NCBI GenBank assembly: GCA_903908595.1
Contig: CAIVSN010000132.1
Span: 1 to 64,000 of the forward strand
Source: an uncultured bacterium
GTDB lineage: Bacteria; Patescibacteriota; Gracilibacteria; BD1-5; UBA2023
Direction of reading: 5' to 3'
Length of the DNA stretch: 64,000 nucleotides
A program made the position numbers and the translations under genes. This document shows, in pieces, positions 1-12,400 of this stretch. The notes under the pieces are model-generated. The model was not told where the DNA came from and made no database searches. It saw nothing but the letters and a program-made list of their open reading frames with translations. Position 1 is the first letter of the stretch. The number at the start of each line of letters is the position of its first letter.

Positions 1-193
1 CCTCGGTCCAGACCGCGCCGGACAAGCTCGGAAAACGAAAAATACGTTCACCTGGCCTGCTCGCGGGAAGCAAGACGAATCAAATGAATTTGGTATAATT
101 TTTCATTCTAACGAAAGTGGGAAAAATTCGTTTGAATTGGATTATTATTGTGATAATATGCCCTTGGATTTTACGTATTTTTAATATTTTTCC

Positions 194-1786
194 ATGACCA
201 ACTCCAAACAACCTTCCGCATCCCGGAAGCTCAAAGGGTTTACCCTCGTCGAGCTCATAGTCGTAATAACTATCCTCGCCATCCTCGGCACGATAGGCTT
301 CCTCTCGATAGGGGGATATTCGTCCCGCGCCCGGGATTCCGCCCGAATCGGGGACCTCGCGCAGGTATCCAAGTCGCTGGACCTTTCCATGGTCGTCTCA
401 AGCTCGTACCCGGCGCCGGACGGCTCGTTCGCCGTGACGTACTCGGGTGGGACCGTCTGGAACCAGGGGACGGTCTGACCGCTCGTCTTGCAGTACTTCA
501 AGGGGACGATTGCGGGAGGCGGGCTCAACGAGAAGCCCTTGGATCCGCTGAAGAATACCGAGTACGGGTACTCTTCCCTTGCGGAAGGGAAAGCCTACCA
601 ATTGAAGGCGGAATACGAGGGCGACCTCGCGCAGAACGCCGCGGACGCGAGATTCCTCGCGGGCACCGCCCACGCCGAGGCCGGGAACCCCACCATAGCT
701 TACGTCCGGGGGAACTTCGGGGGGCTCACGGCGAAGGTCAGCACGGGGGGCATGACGTACGTCCTCGCCGTCCCGGGCATCTTGACGAACAGCGGGAGCG
801 CCGCCGGGGCTTCGGCTCCGATAGGTTCCCTTTCGGGGTCGCTCCTGTTCAACGGGAAGGCCCTGCGGGGGGCGAGCGCGTTCCCTCCGGGGGCGGTGGT
901 GCATTCCGGGGCGAAGACGGCCTCGAACCCGAGCGGATTGCCGGCGAGCGCGGCGGACCTGAACGCCATGGTGGCGGCGCTGCAGGCGGCGTACAGCGGA
1001 TCCGATATCAGAAGCAACCAGAACATCGCGACGCTCATGAATGCCTCGAGCGGGTCGTTCGCGACGTTCGGGACGAGCTTGGTGAGCGCGCAGCTCGGGG
1101 GGAGCGCGGGAGGGGGCGGATCTGGCAATTGAAGCAATTCCGACACGTCCTCTCCTACCGGCGGAGATTTTACCGTTCCAGTTTTGACTTCCACGACCAA
1201 TATCAGCCTATCGATCACTTGTCCTACTAGCAATATATCCACTGCCGGACAGATACAAATGGCGGTAGGCAATGCGTCATGACCTACGAATTGGGTCGCT
1301 TGCTCGAATTCTCTTTCACACTCGCTTCTTTCTGGTAACGGTACAAAAACAGTGTATATGAGATTCAGGGATTCTTTGAACAATATTTCTACGGAAGTCA
1401 CGCATACTACTACGCTGAGCGACAGTTGCGTAATGTACAATTCATGAATTTACTGCACGAAACCGACTACTTGATGAACCTACGATATCGGACCAACGAT
1501 GTCGAGCATTTGTTCTGACAATGGAAAATCTTTCGTTGCCGCATGACAAATTTCCGATTCCGATAATGCAAGCATAACGAATCTATTCAGGGTTTTGAAA
1601 TGATATTCGTCGCAAACCCAAATGGATGGGTGTGGATCGGATTCCTCCTGAGGCAATACTTACGCCTTGGATTGAGGAGGAGCTTGTTCGAGAGAGACCG
1701 CAAGTTACGCTTCTACGTATAAGCCATCGGCTCCATGGTCGAGTTACTATGGTTCAACGTGGTACGCGTTTGCCAAATGCAATTAG
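194..1786 (+). CDS. Large type IV prepilin-like protein (pilin copy 1) with Ig-like tail; UGA read as Gly
   Basis: N-terminus GFTLVELIVVITILAILGTIGF; ATG 194 and TAG 1784 are in frame (531 codons); several in-frame TGA (first at 476-478) bridge the track ORFs 194-478 and 488-1132 and continue to TAG. Confidence 0.85.
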
Positions 1787-1918
1787 GTTCAAGTATTTCA
1801 TAGCGTGCAATTAACGTACCACTCGTACTATCTGTGCGAAGCGACGATTTTTTCGTAACTTTTTCCTTCCCCTCCGAAAAATTTCGGATACACTGCCCGC
1901 AATCCCGTAACCGAACCC

Positions 1919-2872
1919 ATGAAACACTCCGATTTTCTCCAATTCGTCTCCGTATTCAAAGCTTCCATCAAGGAACACATCTATGGTCAGGAAGACCTTA
2001 TCGAAATCTACCTCCTCGGGCTTTTCGCCGGCGGACACCTTCTCTTGGTCGGACCTCCCGGGGTTGCCAAGACCAAGTCCGCGAACCTTTCCGCGCAGGC
2101 GCTCGGCATCCCGTTCAAGCGCATCCAGTTCACTTCTGACCTCCTCCCGTCCGACATCCTCGGCGCGGAAGTCTACAATCCCAAAGAGAAGGAATTCATC
2201 CTGAGGAAAGGCCCGATTTTCAGCTCGTTCATCTTGGCCGACGAGATCAACCGCGCCCCGCCGAAGGTGCAATCCGCGCTCTTGGAGTGCATGCAAGAGC
2301 AGCAGGTGACTATCGCGAACGCCTCGCTCCCGCTCGAAAACCCGTTCTTCGTGGTAGCGACCATGAACCCGTACGACGGGGTCGGGACGTATACGCTTCC
2401 GGACGCCATGCTCGACCGGTTCCTCCTGTCGTTCGAGCTCGGGTACCCGAGCATCGCCGTGGAAGCGAAAATCATGGCGAACGCCGAAGTCCAGCAAGAA
2501 GTCACGGCGCTTTGTACCCACAAGGAAATCTTGGCATGGAAAAAGCTGTGCCTGAAAGAAACCTTCGTCGACGACAAGATCTACCAGTATATCGCCCGGC
2601 TCATCGACGGGTTCCGCCGACAGGTCGGGACGAGGTTCACGCACGGCATCAGCACGAGATCCGCGCTCGCGCTCGCCGCGACCGGCAAGGTGCTCGCCCA
2701 GATCCGGGGACGGAATTTCGTGATTCCCGAAGATATCAAATACCTCCTTCCGTTCGTGCTTTCGCACCGCCTCCGCCTGACGTTCGGGGCGATTTCGCAG
2801 GGGGTGACGATTCAGAAATCCATCCAGGAAGTCCTGGGCAGCATAGCCGTGGAATATGATCACCAACCGTAA
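1919..2872 (+). CDS. MoxR-family AAA+ ATPase
   Basis: LLVGPPGVAKTKSANLSAQALG Walker A, ADEINRAPPKVQSALLECMQEQQVTI. Confidence 0.93.
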   Translation: MKHSDFLQFVSVFKASIKEHIYGQEDLIEIYLLGLFAGGHLLLVGPPGVAKTKSANLSAQALGIPFKRIQFTSDLLPSDILGAEVYNPKEKEFILRKGPIFSSFILADEINRAPPKVQSALLECMQEQQVTIANASLPLENPFFVVATMNPYDGVGTYTLPDAMLDRFLLSFELGYPSIAVEAKIMANAEVQQEVTALCTHKEILAWKKLCLKETFVDDKIYQYIARLIDGFRRQVGTRFTHGISTRSALALAATGKVLAQIRGRNFVIPEDIKYLLPFVLSHRLRLTFGAISQGVTIQKSIQEVLGSIAVEYDHQP

Positions 2873-3632
2873 TTCGCTCGATTTCTGCTTTCGGAGCACG
2901 CACTTGCAGTCGAGGTATTCCGGCAATTTCATTTCCAGGATCCGGGCGAATTCGGGCGATTTCCACGAGCTCCGGCCGTATGTCGCCGGGGAAGAAACGA
3001 GTCGGATCGACTACCGGAAGTCCAATTTCGAGGAGAACGCGCTCATCGTCCGCGAGTACGTCCAAGAAAAATCCTACGAAGCCTGCCTGGTGTTCTGCAT
3101 CGACCCCAGCTGGCGCTTTGGAACCGCGGAACTCACCAAATTCGGCATGCTCTCCGAGGCGACGATGCTCCTGTGTGAATCCGTTTGGGAAAAGGAACTC
3201 CAAGGGAGCATAACGCTCATCGGGCCTTCCGTGTCGAAGGCGGGATTTTTGGAATACCCGTTCCCGAGGGATTCCCAGGAACTCGGGCATTTTTTCGCAT
3301 TTCTAAAAAAATGCCTATGGTCGAGCGATGACGAAGTCAAGGAACGGAAGTGCCGGGAAGTATTTGCCGGAATTGCCGAAAAGATGGAGCAACGGGGCAT
3401 TATCCTTTTCGGGGAAACCGTTTCGGACGAGATGGTCTCGGAGAGTTTTCCCGAATACCAGGTCCTGAAAATCTCCCTCGTGCATCCGATGGAGCTCCGG
3501 ATTGCCAAGTGCGAAAAAGTTCCGCAGTATCTCCTGGACGGACCGGTTTCCACGGAATACGGGGCACGTCTGATACTGAGTCAGCCCGAACACCTGCATG
3601 TGTCGCTTCAAACCGCTTTCCACTTATGGTAG
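2856..3632 (+). CDS. DUF58-domain protein, MoxR partner
   Basis: FHELRPYVAGEETSRIDYRKS motif; overlaps the moxR 3' end. Confidence 0.85.
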   Translation: MITNRNSLDFCFRSTHLQSRYSGNFISRIRANSGDFHELRPYVAGEETSRIDYRKSNFEENALIVREYVQEKSYEACLVFCIDPSWRFGTAELTKFGMLSEATMLLCESVWEKELQGSITLIGPSVSKAGFLEYPFPRDSQELGHFFAFLKKCLWSSDDEVKERKCREVFAGIAEKMEQRGIILFGETVSDEMVSESFPEYQVLKISLVHPMELRIAKCEKVPQYLLDGPVSTEYGARLILSQPEHLHVSLQTAFHLW

Positions 3633-4744
3633 AATCTTCCGCGATATTCCCGTATCTCCATTTTCTCGGGTTCACCCACCGCGACCTGTTCGCGATTTTT
3701 GGCAACGAACCGCTCTGCCGACTCGTCGTTGCCCAATTGCGGGAAACTCCCGGCACGGCCTTCAACGCGATTTTCCATAACATTCCGCTGACCGACGAGC
3801 GCAAGGCAAAAATACATTCCGCGCATCTCGGCGAACCGTTCGATGCCTTCGAAAAGCGTCTGGCCAAAATAGATGCCCGCGTTTTTCTCCATTCCGAAAC
3901 GGATTATCCACAAGAATTGCTCGATATCCCCAATGTCCCGTTCCTCGTCTACGTCCGGGGGCAACTCGATCCGAATGCTCTCAAAATCGGCATGGTCGGT
4001 TCCCGCGAGGCGACCCCTTACGGCGAGCAGATTGTCAAAAGCTTCGTCCCGAAGCTCGCGAGAGCCGGTATTTCCATAATTTCCGGCGGGGCGCTCGGCA
4101 TCGACAGTTTGGCTCACGAAACCGCTATCGGCGCATGATGACACACCGTCGTCGTGCTCGGGAGCGGCATTGACAAGCCCTATCCCAAAGTTCACGAACA
4201 CCTCTTCGACCGCATCGTCGAAAAAGGCGGCGCGGTACTTTCCCATTTTCCCGTCGGTACGCCCGCGGCCCCGTACACTTTTCCCCAGCGGAACGAAATC
4301 ATCGCCGGACTCTCCCGAGGCCTCGTCGTCGTGGAAGCCAAAGAGCGCTCCGGCTCGCTTATCACGGCCCAACTGGCGCTCGAAATGGGGAAGGACGTGT
4401 TCGCCGTGCCGTCCGATATCTCCCGCAGGAATTCGCTCGGGGCGAACCGGCTTATCCAGAACGCTTCCGCGAAGCTGCTCCTTTCCCCAGATGATATCCT
4501 CGACGAATACGGGTTGACCGAGGTTTCCCCGGAAAACCGGGCCCGCGAGTCCGATGCCGGTTCGCAGACGCCTCTGGAGCGGAATATCCTCGTCGCGCTC
4601 GATGGGAACCCGCTCTCCATCGATGCCCTCGCGGATTCCCTCCGGTCCGACATCCGAGAAATCCAGATAGAACTTGGAAAAATGGAGATCCTGGGTACTA
4701 TCGCGCGAAATATCTCCGGACAATACTCTCTCCACCATGGCTAA
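3626..4744 (+). CDS. dprA: DNA processing protein DprA (two adjacent UGA=Gly)
   Basis: SGGALGIDSLAHETAIGA-[TGA][TGA]-HTVVVLGSGIDKPYP; in frame 3626-4744. Confidence 0.93.
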
Positions 4745-4799
4745 AACCGCGCGTAACGGCGACAGATCCCCGGCTCCCTCGGACCGTGGGGTTCCGGCT

Positions 4800-4961
4800 G
4801 TCGGAAAAATCTCCTGCCATGGAGACGCTTCAACAAACTGAGAGCCACCGTCTATGGCAGAAATCGCATGCATCGGCGACGCTTACGCAGTCCCGGGGAT
4901 CCCATCCATGGCAAAAATCTCGTCCACCGGCGATGCTTCCGCAGTCCCGGAGCTCCCACCC
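4800..4961 (+). repeat. 54-bp tandem repeats ahead of murG, each related to the murG start region
   Basis: Units beginning 4800, 4854, 4908 and 4962; ATGGCAGAAATC / ATGGCAAAAATC / ATGGCAAAAATC starts spaced exactly 54 bp. Confidence 0.85.
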
Positions 4962-6029
4962 ATGGCAAAAATCGCGTGCATCGGCGGCGGCTCAGGCGGT
5001 CACATCCTGCCCATCGTCATGCTCCACGACCGCCTCAAGCATTCGCTCGGCATCGACTGCGTCTGGATTGGCGAGGCCGGTGGCATGGACGAAAACAAGG
5101 CCCGCGAACACCAAATCGAGTTCTACCCGGTCCAGGGACTCAAATTCCGGCGCCAGTTTTCGTTCAGGAACCTCCTGCAGCCGTATTTTTTCCTCAAGTC
5201 GCTCTTCCAATCGTACCAGGCGCTCACGAATATCCAACCGACGGCGATTTTTTGCAAGGGCGGGGGAGTGGCTTTGCCGGTCGGAATCTGCGCCCGGATC
5301 ATGGGGATCCCGCTCTACGTCCACGAGTCGGACACGATCCCGTGACTCACGAACCGCGTGGTCGGATTTTTCGCCAAACGGGTATTTCTCGGATTCGCGG
5401 GAGCCGCCCGGTTTTTCCCCAGGACCCCCACCGAATTCGTCGGACAGTGGATAGATCCCATTTTTACGGAATATATCGCTTCCCACCCGTTCGCCCGAAA
5501 GGCCGACGGGTATTCGACCAGGATAGTCGTCCAATGCGGGGGACTTGGATCCACCATGATTTTCGAACAACTGCTCGCCTGCGTGGCAAAATTCCCGAAC
5601 GTCCATTTCACGGTCGCGCTCGGTACGCTCAACGAGCATTTTTTCGAGCGGTTCGCCCGGTATCCAAATGTCTATGTGAAGAAGTGGTTTTTCCACGAGG
5701 AGCTCGCCGGAGCCTATGCCGACGCGGATATCGCGATTGTCCGGGCCGCGGCCACCACCCTCGCGGAATGCGAACTTTTCGGTCTCCGCATCGTCATGGT
5801 CCCGCTCGGGATTTCTTCCTTCGACCACCAGTATCACAATGCCGTGGAATACCGTAAAATCAATCCCGGACACGTGCTTTTGACGGAGTCGGAACTCGCG
5901 GATCTCGAAAAGGTTATCGAATCCTTGAAAGATTTCCGGAAGGTGTCGTATGGGGGAGATACGGAGGTTTCCGCTATGGAACGGGTGTTGCCAACGCTCC
6001 TCTCAGCGCCCACCCATCCAAATCCGTAA
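4962..6029 (+). CDS. murG: UDP-N-acetylglucosamine transferase MurG (UGA=Gly)
   Basis: MAKIACIGGGSGGHILP; HESDTIP-[TGA]-LTNRVVGFFAKRVFLGF matches the MurG HEQN.vPGLtNr motif. Confidence 0.93.
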
Positions 6030-7431
6030 TATCCGCCACCACGATCATCCCGATCCGCAAATCCGGATTCCGTGGCAGATGCACTTCCTTGAAATTCCTC
6101 GTCCTCCCCACCCAAATGCCTTCCGGCCCGGTTCCCGAAATCATCACTTCTTCCCGCCGTCCCACCATAAGCAGGTTCCGGTTACGGACGGAATCCCGGA
6201 GGATATCGTTGAGCACCGACCATCTCCGTGCCTTTTCCGAAGCGGAAATATCGTCGCCGAGCTTGGACGCGACGGTTCCGTTCCGCTCGCTGTATCGGGC
6301 CACGTAGGCAAAATCGAATTCGCATTCCCGCATCGCCCGGGCCGTCGCTTCGAATTCTTCCAAGGTTTCTCCCGGGAAGCCGACGATAATGTCCGTGGAA
6401 ATCGAAAACAGCGGATCCCTCGACCGGAGATAGTCGAGCTGGGCCTTGAAATCCGCGTACGTATGTTTGCGGTTCATCCGCTGGAGCATCGCGTCGGATC
6501 CGGATTGGAGCGCGAAGTGGAGATAGTGGCAGAGCGCGGGAATCTCGAAGTGCGCGTTCAGGATATCCGCGGTCATGTCGTGCGGATTGCTCGAAGTGAA
6601 GCGGATACGGTCGAGTCCCGGGATTTCCCCGAGTTCGTCGAGCAGTTCCCGGAACGGCGTGACGATATCGGCCTTGTCCCAAGTAAGCGCGGATTCATTC
6701 CAGAGCTTTTTCCGCGTTAGTTTGCCGTAGCTGTTGACGTTCTGCCCGAGGAGCGTGATTTCCGTAGCTCACTCCGCCACCGATTTCCGGGCTTCTTCCG
6801 CGATTTCCGCGATCGGCCGGGAGAGTTCCCGTCCCCTCGTGTACGGGACGATGCAAAACGAACAGTAGTTATCGCATCCGGTTTGGATGATGACGTTGGA
6901 CGATGCCGTGCCGGATGCCACCTGCGATATCTTCAGGTATTCTTCCCACTTCTCGTCGTTCCCGAAATCCCGGTCGAGGATTATGCTGAGCATTTTGCAG
7001 ACGTGCCCCGTTTCCTCGATCCGGAATACGAAGTCGATATCGTCCGTCCGCAATAGCAGCGGATCGTCCCAGTTCCAAAAATTCCCTTCTCCGCCGAGCA
7101 GGCTGATGGCATACACCTGGTCACGTTGGGTATTTTCCAAGTACCGTTTCGCCATCCCGGTTTTTCGGGTCATGCATCCGGTGACGCCGATAACGGGAGT
7201 CCTTCCGGATTTTTTCGCGGCCTTCCGGATTTCCCGGACGAACCCGAATACTCGGTCCTCGCCCTTCTGCCGTACCGAACAGGTGTTGATTATGACGATG
7301 TCCGCCTGCGCGGGATCGAGCGTTTTCAGGCATCCGGACTGCATGAGCACGCGGTGGATTTTTTCCGAATCCGCGTAGTTCATCTGGCATCCGAACGTCT
7401 TGACGTAGAAGGTGGTTTTGTGGTCGTGCAT
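5974..7431 (-). CDS. miaB: tRNA-2-methylthio-N6-dimethylallyladenosine synthase MiaB (UGA=Gly)
   Basis: FYVKTFGCQMNYADSE, TGCDNYCSFCIVPYTRGRE, VAE-[TGA]-ATEITLLGQNVNSYG. Confidence 0.93.
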
Positions 7432-7518
7432 GCCTTTGTTCGTATAAAGGGGGGATTGTAAAGAAAACTCGCGATTTGTAAATTTGAAAAGTACGCGGTT
7501 TCCGAGTATACTCTTTCC

Positions 7519-7914
7519 ATGTCAAAAACCATTTTTACCAAAATCATCGAGGGCGAAATCCCTTGTTACAAGATTTACGAGTCTCCCTACGTCCTCGCGT
7601 TCCTCGATATCCACCCCCTGCAACCGGGCCATGTCCTCGTCGTGCCGAAGCTGGCGGTCGATGCCATCGACGATCTCCCGGAGCCGTTTTACGGCGAAGT
7701 GTTCCAGATCGCCAAAAAAATCGCCAATGCCGGCAAGAAGGCTTTCGGTACCTCGAGGGCCACCTACCATGTGCTCGGTTTCGAGGTTCCCCACGCGCAC
7801 CTGCACGTTATCCCGGCGAACGGCATGGACGAAGTCCTCTTCGCACCTAAGCCGCAGGCTGATCCCAAAGAACTCGAACGTGTTCAAAAACTGCTCCTAG
7901 AGCATCTCGCCTAG
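7519..7914 (+). CDS. HIT family protein
   Basis: FTKIIEGEIPCYKIYE, HAHLHVIP HIT motif. Confidence 0.95.
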   Translation: MSKTIFTKIIEGEIPCYKIYESPYVLAFLDIHPLQPGHVLVVPKLAVDAIDDLPEPFYGEVFQIAKKIANAGKKAFGTSRATYHVLGFEVPHAHLHVIPANGMDEVLFAPKPQADPKELERVQKLLLEHLA

Positions 7915-7942
7915 TTCCAAATTATCCCATTTAGATATTCCC

Positions 7943-9337
7943 ATGTCTCCAAAAAAAGTCGCCATATTCGCCGCCGTAGGATTGATCGTGCTCGGACTGG
8001 TCATTGCCATGCTCGTATATTCCGGTGGAAAGAAGACCGGCACCGGAACGAAATGACCCAAGGAAATCACCGTCTGGGTCGTCGGGGACGAAACGGCGGG
8101 ATTCGATCCGATTATTGAGGATTTCAAGAAACAGAAGCCCGACTATAAGGATACGAACGTGATTTTCACGAAATTCGCGAACTACGAGGACTACGAACGA
8201 TCCCTCGTGAACGTTATCGCCGATGGCAATTCCCCCGACGTTTTCGTCGTCCCTTCCACGGGAGCCGGCCTGCTCGAATCCAAGATCGAGCCTATCCCCG
8301 ACAGCTATTTCGACGGCCAGGACCTGTCCCGGAACCTGAATCGGTTCTTCGACCCGCTCCTCGAAATCACCCCTTCCAAAAACGACAAGTGATTGGAAAT
8401 CCAGCTTATGAAGCTCCGTGGCGCCCCGCTTGGATATGAGACGATGGGGGCGTATTACAACCGGGCCGTGCTCGACAGTTCCGTCCCCGCGACCTGGGAA
8501 GAGTTCGACGCATCGTTTCTGGTCAATGCCGAGAATGCCCCGGTAGCGTTGGGACTCGGTTCCAAATACATTACCCAGGCACCCGCGGTCGCAAGCCTGT
8601 TCCTAGTACAAAACGATGTCGATTCCGTCGCCCGCGTCGGCGAGTCGTCGGCCGTGAAGGGCCTGGATTCCTACCTCAAATACGCGAAGCCCTCGGCTTC
8701 CGGCGAGTCTTCCGGACTCGCTTCGCTCAAGGCGGACATGGATAAGAAAAATTTTTCCACGACGGATCTCTTTGCCATGGGAAAGCTCAGTATCGTTTTT
8801 GGGTATCCTTCGTTGCTCCGGGAAATCGAGTATTCGATAAAGCGGGTAGGGAACGATTCCGAACTCAACAAGAAGGATTTGCGTTCCGCGCCCGTTCCCC
8901 AATACCAGTCCGGAAAAAAGGTCAACCTCGCGAAATTCAACTACTTCGCGGTTTCCAAATACTCCCTTAACCTGAGCGCGGCTGGGGATTTCGTGTGATA
9001 CCTGACGACCAAATCGGCCGGAGACCTCTATTCCCAGAGTTTTCCGCAGTATGTTCCGGCGCGTAACGACGTGCTCGAAACCCTCAAGGAAGACAAGCGG
9101 GTCATGAACAAGGATTTCCCCTGGGTACAGATTGACAGCTTTATCCCGGTCCAGGAAATCAAACTCGTGAATTTTGACAGCGGACTCACTTCGGAATTCG
9201 AACAGTCGTTCGGACAGGCCTTGGGAGCCGTGGAACCGGACGCTCAAACGATTCTCGATTCCGTCCAAAAAAAGGTGGCCTGCAGGAAAAAACAGCTCTT
9301 GGATCGTTCCGGATTCGAAGTATCCTGCGAAAACTAG
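7943..9337 (+). CDS. Extracellular solute-binding protein, ABC sugar type (3 UGA=Gly)
   Basis: N-terminal TM, ITVWVVGDETAGFDPIIEDFKKQKP, GNSPDVFVVP; three track ORFs join in one frame across TGA 8054, 8390 and 8996. Confidence 0.8.
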
Positions 9338-9411
9338 CTTTTTTTGCTTTCCAAGCCGGTGTATGATAGTGTAAGGGCAAGGCAGTTTTTGCTCATTACT
9401 CTATAAATTTC

Positions 9412-12400
9412 ATGAATATGCTTCGTTTGGTGCGATTCATCATCATGTTGGTCATGCTGACATCCCCGTTTCTCGCTGGAGAGACTTCTGCAAAAGGCGA
9501 ACTCCTCGCTGATTTTTCCGCTCCTCGTTCAACGCACGTAAGTACGTCTCACTTCGGTGCTCAAAATCAGCTTCGGATTTCATCATTTTTCAGAAGTCTC
9601 CGAAGCGCTTTCCTCATTCCTACGGCTTCCGCGTTTTGCTTGCTGTGTACGAGTTCGGACCCCGTAGTCCCGTATTGCAGCGATCCGAACGATTGTACGA
9701 TCGACAAAGGCACGGAAGTCGTCAAAACCGGGATTACCAGCATCGAGACCACCGATTCCTTTTCCGTCTACATACAGAAAGTAATCGTCTATGTCCTCGG
9801 ATTCCTTACCCTGATCGTCGTCATACTGATCATCTGGGCCGGTTTTTCCATACTGACCGCGGCCGGCGACGATGAAAAAGTCAAAACGGCGAAGAAAATC
9901 ATTTTCCGGGCCGTTCTCGGGCTGCTCGTGATATTTTTCGCCTGGGCCATTACCTCGTTCATCATCGGCGACGGCACTTCGACCGGCAAAGGCCTGATCA
10001 ACCATTCTTCCCTTATTCGGGGAATCGGCAATCCGTTTCGGATAGATTCGGCGTTCGCCGCGAACGATACCAGGGGTTTCGAATACTACCGGGCCAGAAT
10101 CAATACCATCGTGGAAAGCATGGGGAGGGAAATCACCGTAGACCAAAAATTTTCTACGAAGAGTCTCAATCTCCTCAAAGAAGCCATTGAACAGTCCAAG
10201 GATACGTTTTCCGATTCCAAAGCGACCTTCAACAACAATTTGGCCAACGAGGTCCTCAACCAGATCGAACTCATCAAGAAATTCCCCGATAACGAAGTCT
10301 ACAACGAACGGCTCATTGCCGCGCTCAAGGATTTTGTTTCCAAAATCCAGGTCGGCACGATCACCGCGAAAATCACCGCGACTCCCGCATCGGGAAACGC
10401 TCCGTTTACGACCACGCTCCGGGCCGTGGAAGCCCGGGATCCTTCCGGCGTAACGATTCCGGAGTCCAACTACATCTGGTGGATTCGCTGAGCGGGAAAT
10501 ACCCGGCAGGTGCTCGGCAAGGGCCCGTCCGTCGGATATAAGTTTTCCAGCGAATCGCTCTATACGGTCAATCTCGATATCATTTCCGCCAGCAGGAATT
10601 CCAAGGGAAAGGTTGACGTCATGCCGTTCAGCGGAACCCAAGAAATCCAGGTGCTCCCGAAGCTCGCCAATATTTTGCTCTTCATCAACGGCGCGAACGC
10701 GAGCAGCGTTGACACGTTCAAGATTACCCCCAACCAGGGCCGGGCGGGATTGGTCATCGACGCTTCATCGAGCACTCCGGCAGCCGGAGCCACCATCATG
10801 AAGACGGAATGGGATTTCGGCAACGGGAACATCATTTCCTATAACGGTACTCCGCGTCTCGAACGCCAGGTATACTCGCAAGAGGGCATCTACACGATCC
10901 GTCTCAAGGTTACCACCAACGAAAACGCGGCGGGCATCGAAAAAGTCATCCGCCTCGTATCCCAGGATCCGATCGCTTCCATCCGGACCGACAAAACCAC
11001 CGGCTTCGCGGGGGACGATTTCAAGTTCAGCGCTACGAGCAATCTTTCCAATGCCCTTCTCACGTACGAATGGAGCATCATGGAAGCCGATTCCGGTAAA
11101 TCCCTGTTCGTTACCAAGAACCAATCCATCAACTACAAGTTTCCGCGGATGGGGGATTACATCGTCAAATTGAAGACGACCTCTTCCGGCGGCAAGGAAG
11201 ATACCGACAATATGCGGATCCAGATCGATTCCAAAAATCCGGTCGCGAGTTTCGAAGTGAAGCCCATCAATTCGGAAATGCCGAACACGCTCCAGTTTGA
11301 CGCGACCCGGAGTTTCGACCCGGACAGCCTCGATGCCAGCAAGCTCTCGTTCAATTGGACGATCGACGGAGAACGGGTAGAACTCGACAACAGCCTTCGC
11401 AACGGCATGCTCGGGCAATACACGTTCACTACCAAGGGAACCCACGCCATACTCCTCGACATTACCAACGAACAGGGAAAAACCACCCAGGAGAAGAAAG
11501 ACTTCCAGGTCGAATCCCTCCTGTCGGTCAAGCTGATTACCACCCCGAAGATTTCCCAGCTCGGAACGCGCGTGGCGCTCGTGGCGGAATCCAAGGAAGC
11601 TACCGTTTTCGAATGGGACTACGGGGATGGCGAAAAGGAAAATACCAGCGAGGCCCAGACTACCCATACTTACAAGAAATCCGGAATTTTTGATGTCCGG
11701 CTTACGGTTCGCGGGAATGCCGACGCGGGCAATTCCAACTCCATCGCCCGCAAAGTGTACATTTCAGAAACCGATACTCCCATGGCGGTCATCGGGGTGA
11801 GCCGGGGAACGGACCTGTTGGAAATGACCGAGGACGCCTGCTCTTCGGGGGAAGCGTACGTGGTCAACCGAACCGATTCCATCAGCATTTCCGGCGGAGA
11901 AAGCGTGAATACCGACGGTACGACCGACAATCTCGACTATACCTGGAAATACCAGGGAAAAACTTCCACGCAACGGGATTTCTCGTACAAATTCGACGAA
12001 CTCGGATGTTTCCCGGTAACCTTGTCCGTCCAATCGCAGAAATCGAACAAGTCCAGTAACTCCGTCATTTTCATCAAGGTGGAAAACGCGCTTCCGACGT
12101 TTGCCTCCCTGACGGTCACGGCCGACAAGACGGAGGTAGATCCGGTCGTGGTGAACGTCGCGCTGAACAATGCCGCCGATGCCGACGGGGTAATCGTTTC
12201 CTATCTTTGGTACTATTACACCGACAGCGACCCGGAACCTCAGGATTTCCGTATCACGAAATCATCCAAAACCACGTTCGTGGTTCCGAAAATCAACGGG
12301 AAATACTTCTTCGCGGTGACCATGGAGGATTCCAACGGGGCGAAAATCAATTCCGAGACCGCCCGGGAAGAACGCTATTCCATTACGCTCGCGAGCGACA

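Noticed and set aside
1-193. 3' end of an upstream CDS or a tRNA before pilin copy 1
   Set aside because: Two frames stay open for short distances but no recognisable family or cloverleaf; too little sequence to support a call.
900-1800. Diversity-generating retroelement acting on pilin tails
   Set aside because: Tails differ wholesale and not at scattered adenine-derived positions; no reverse transcriptase or template repeat seen in the window.
4130-4145. Premature stops/pseudogenes (dprA, murG, miaB, tsaD and others appear broken)
   Set aside because: All breaks are TGA in a constant frame at conserved Gly positions; no frameshifts or TAA/TAG interruptions, so recoding explains them better than decay or sequencing error.
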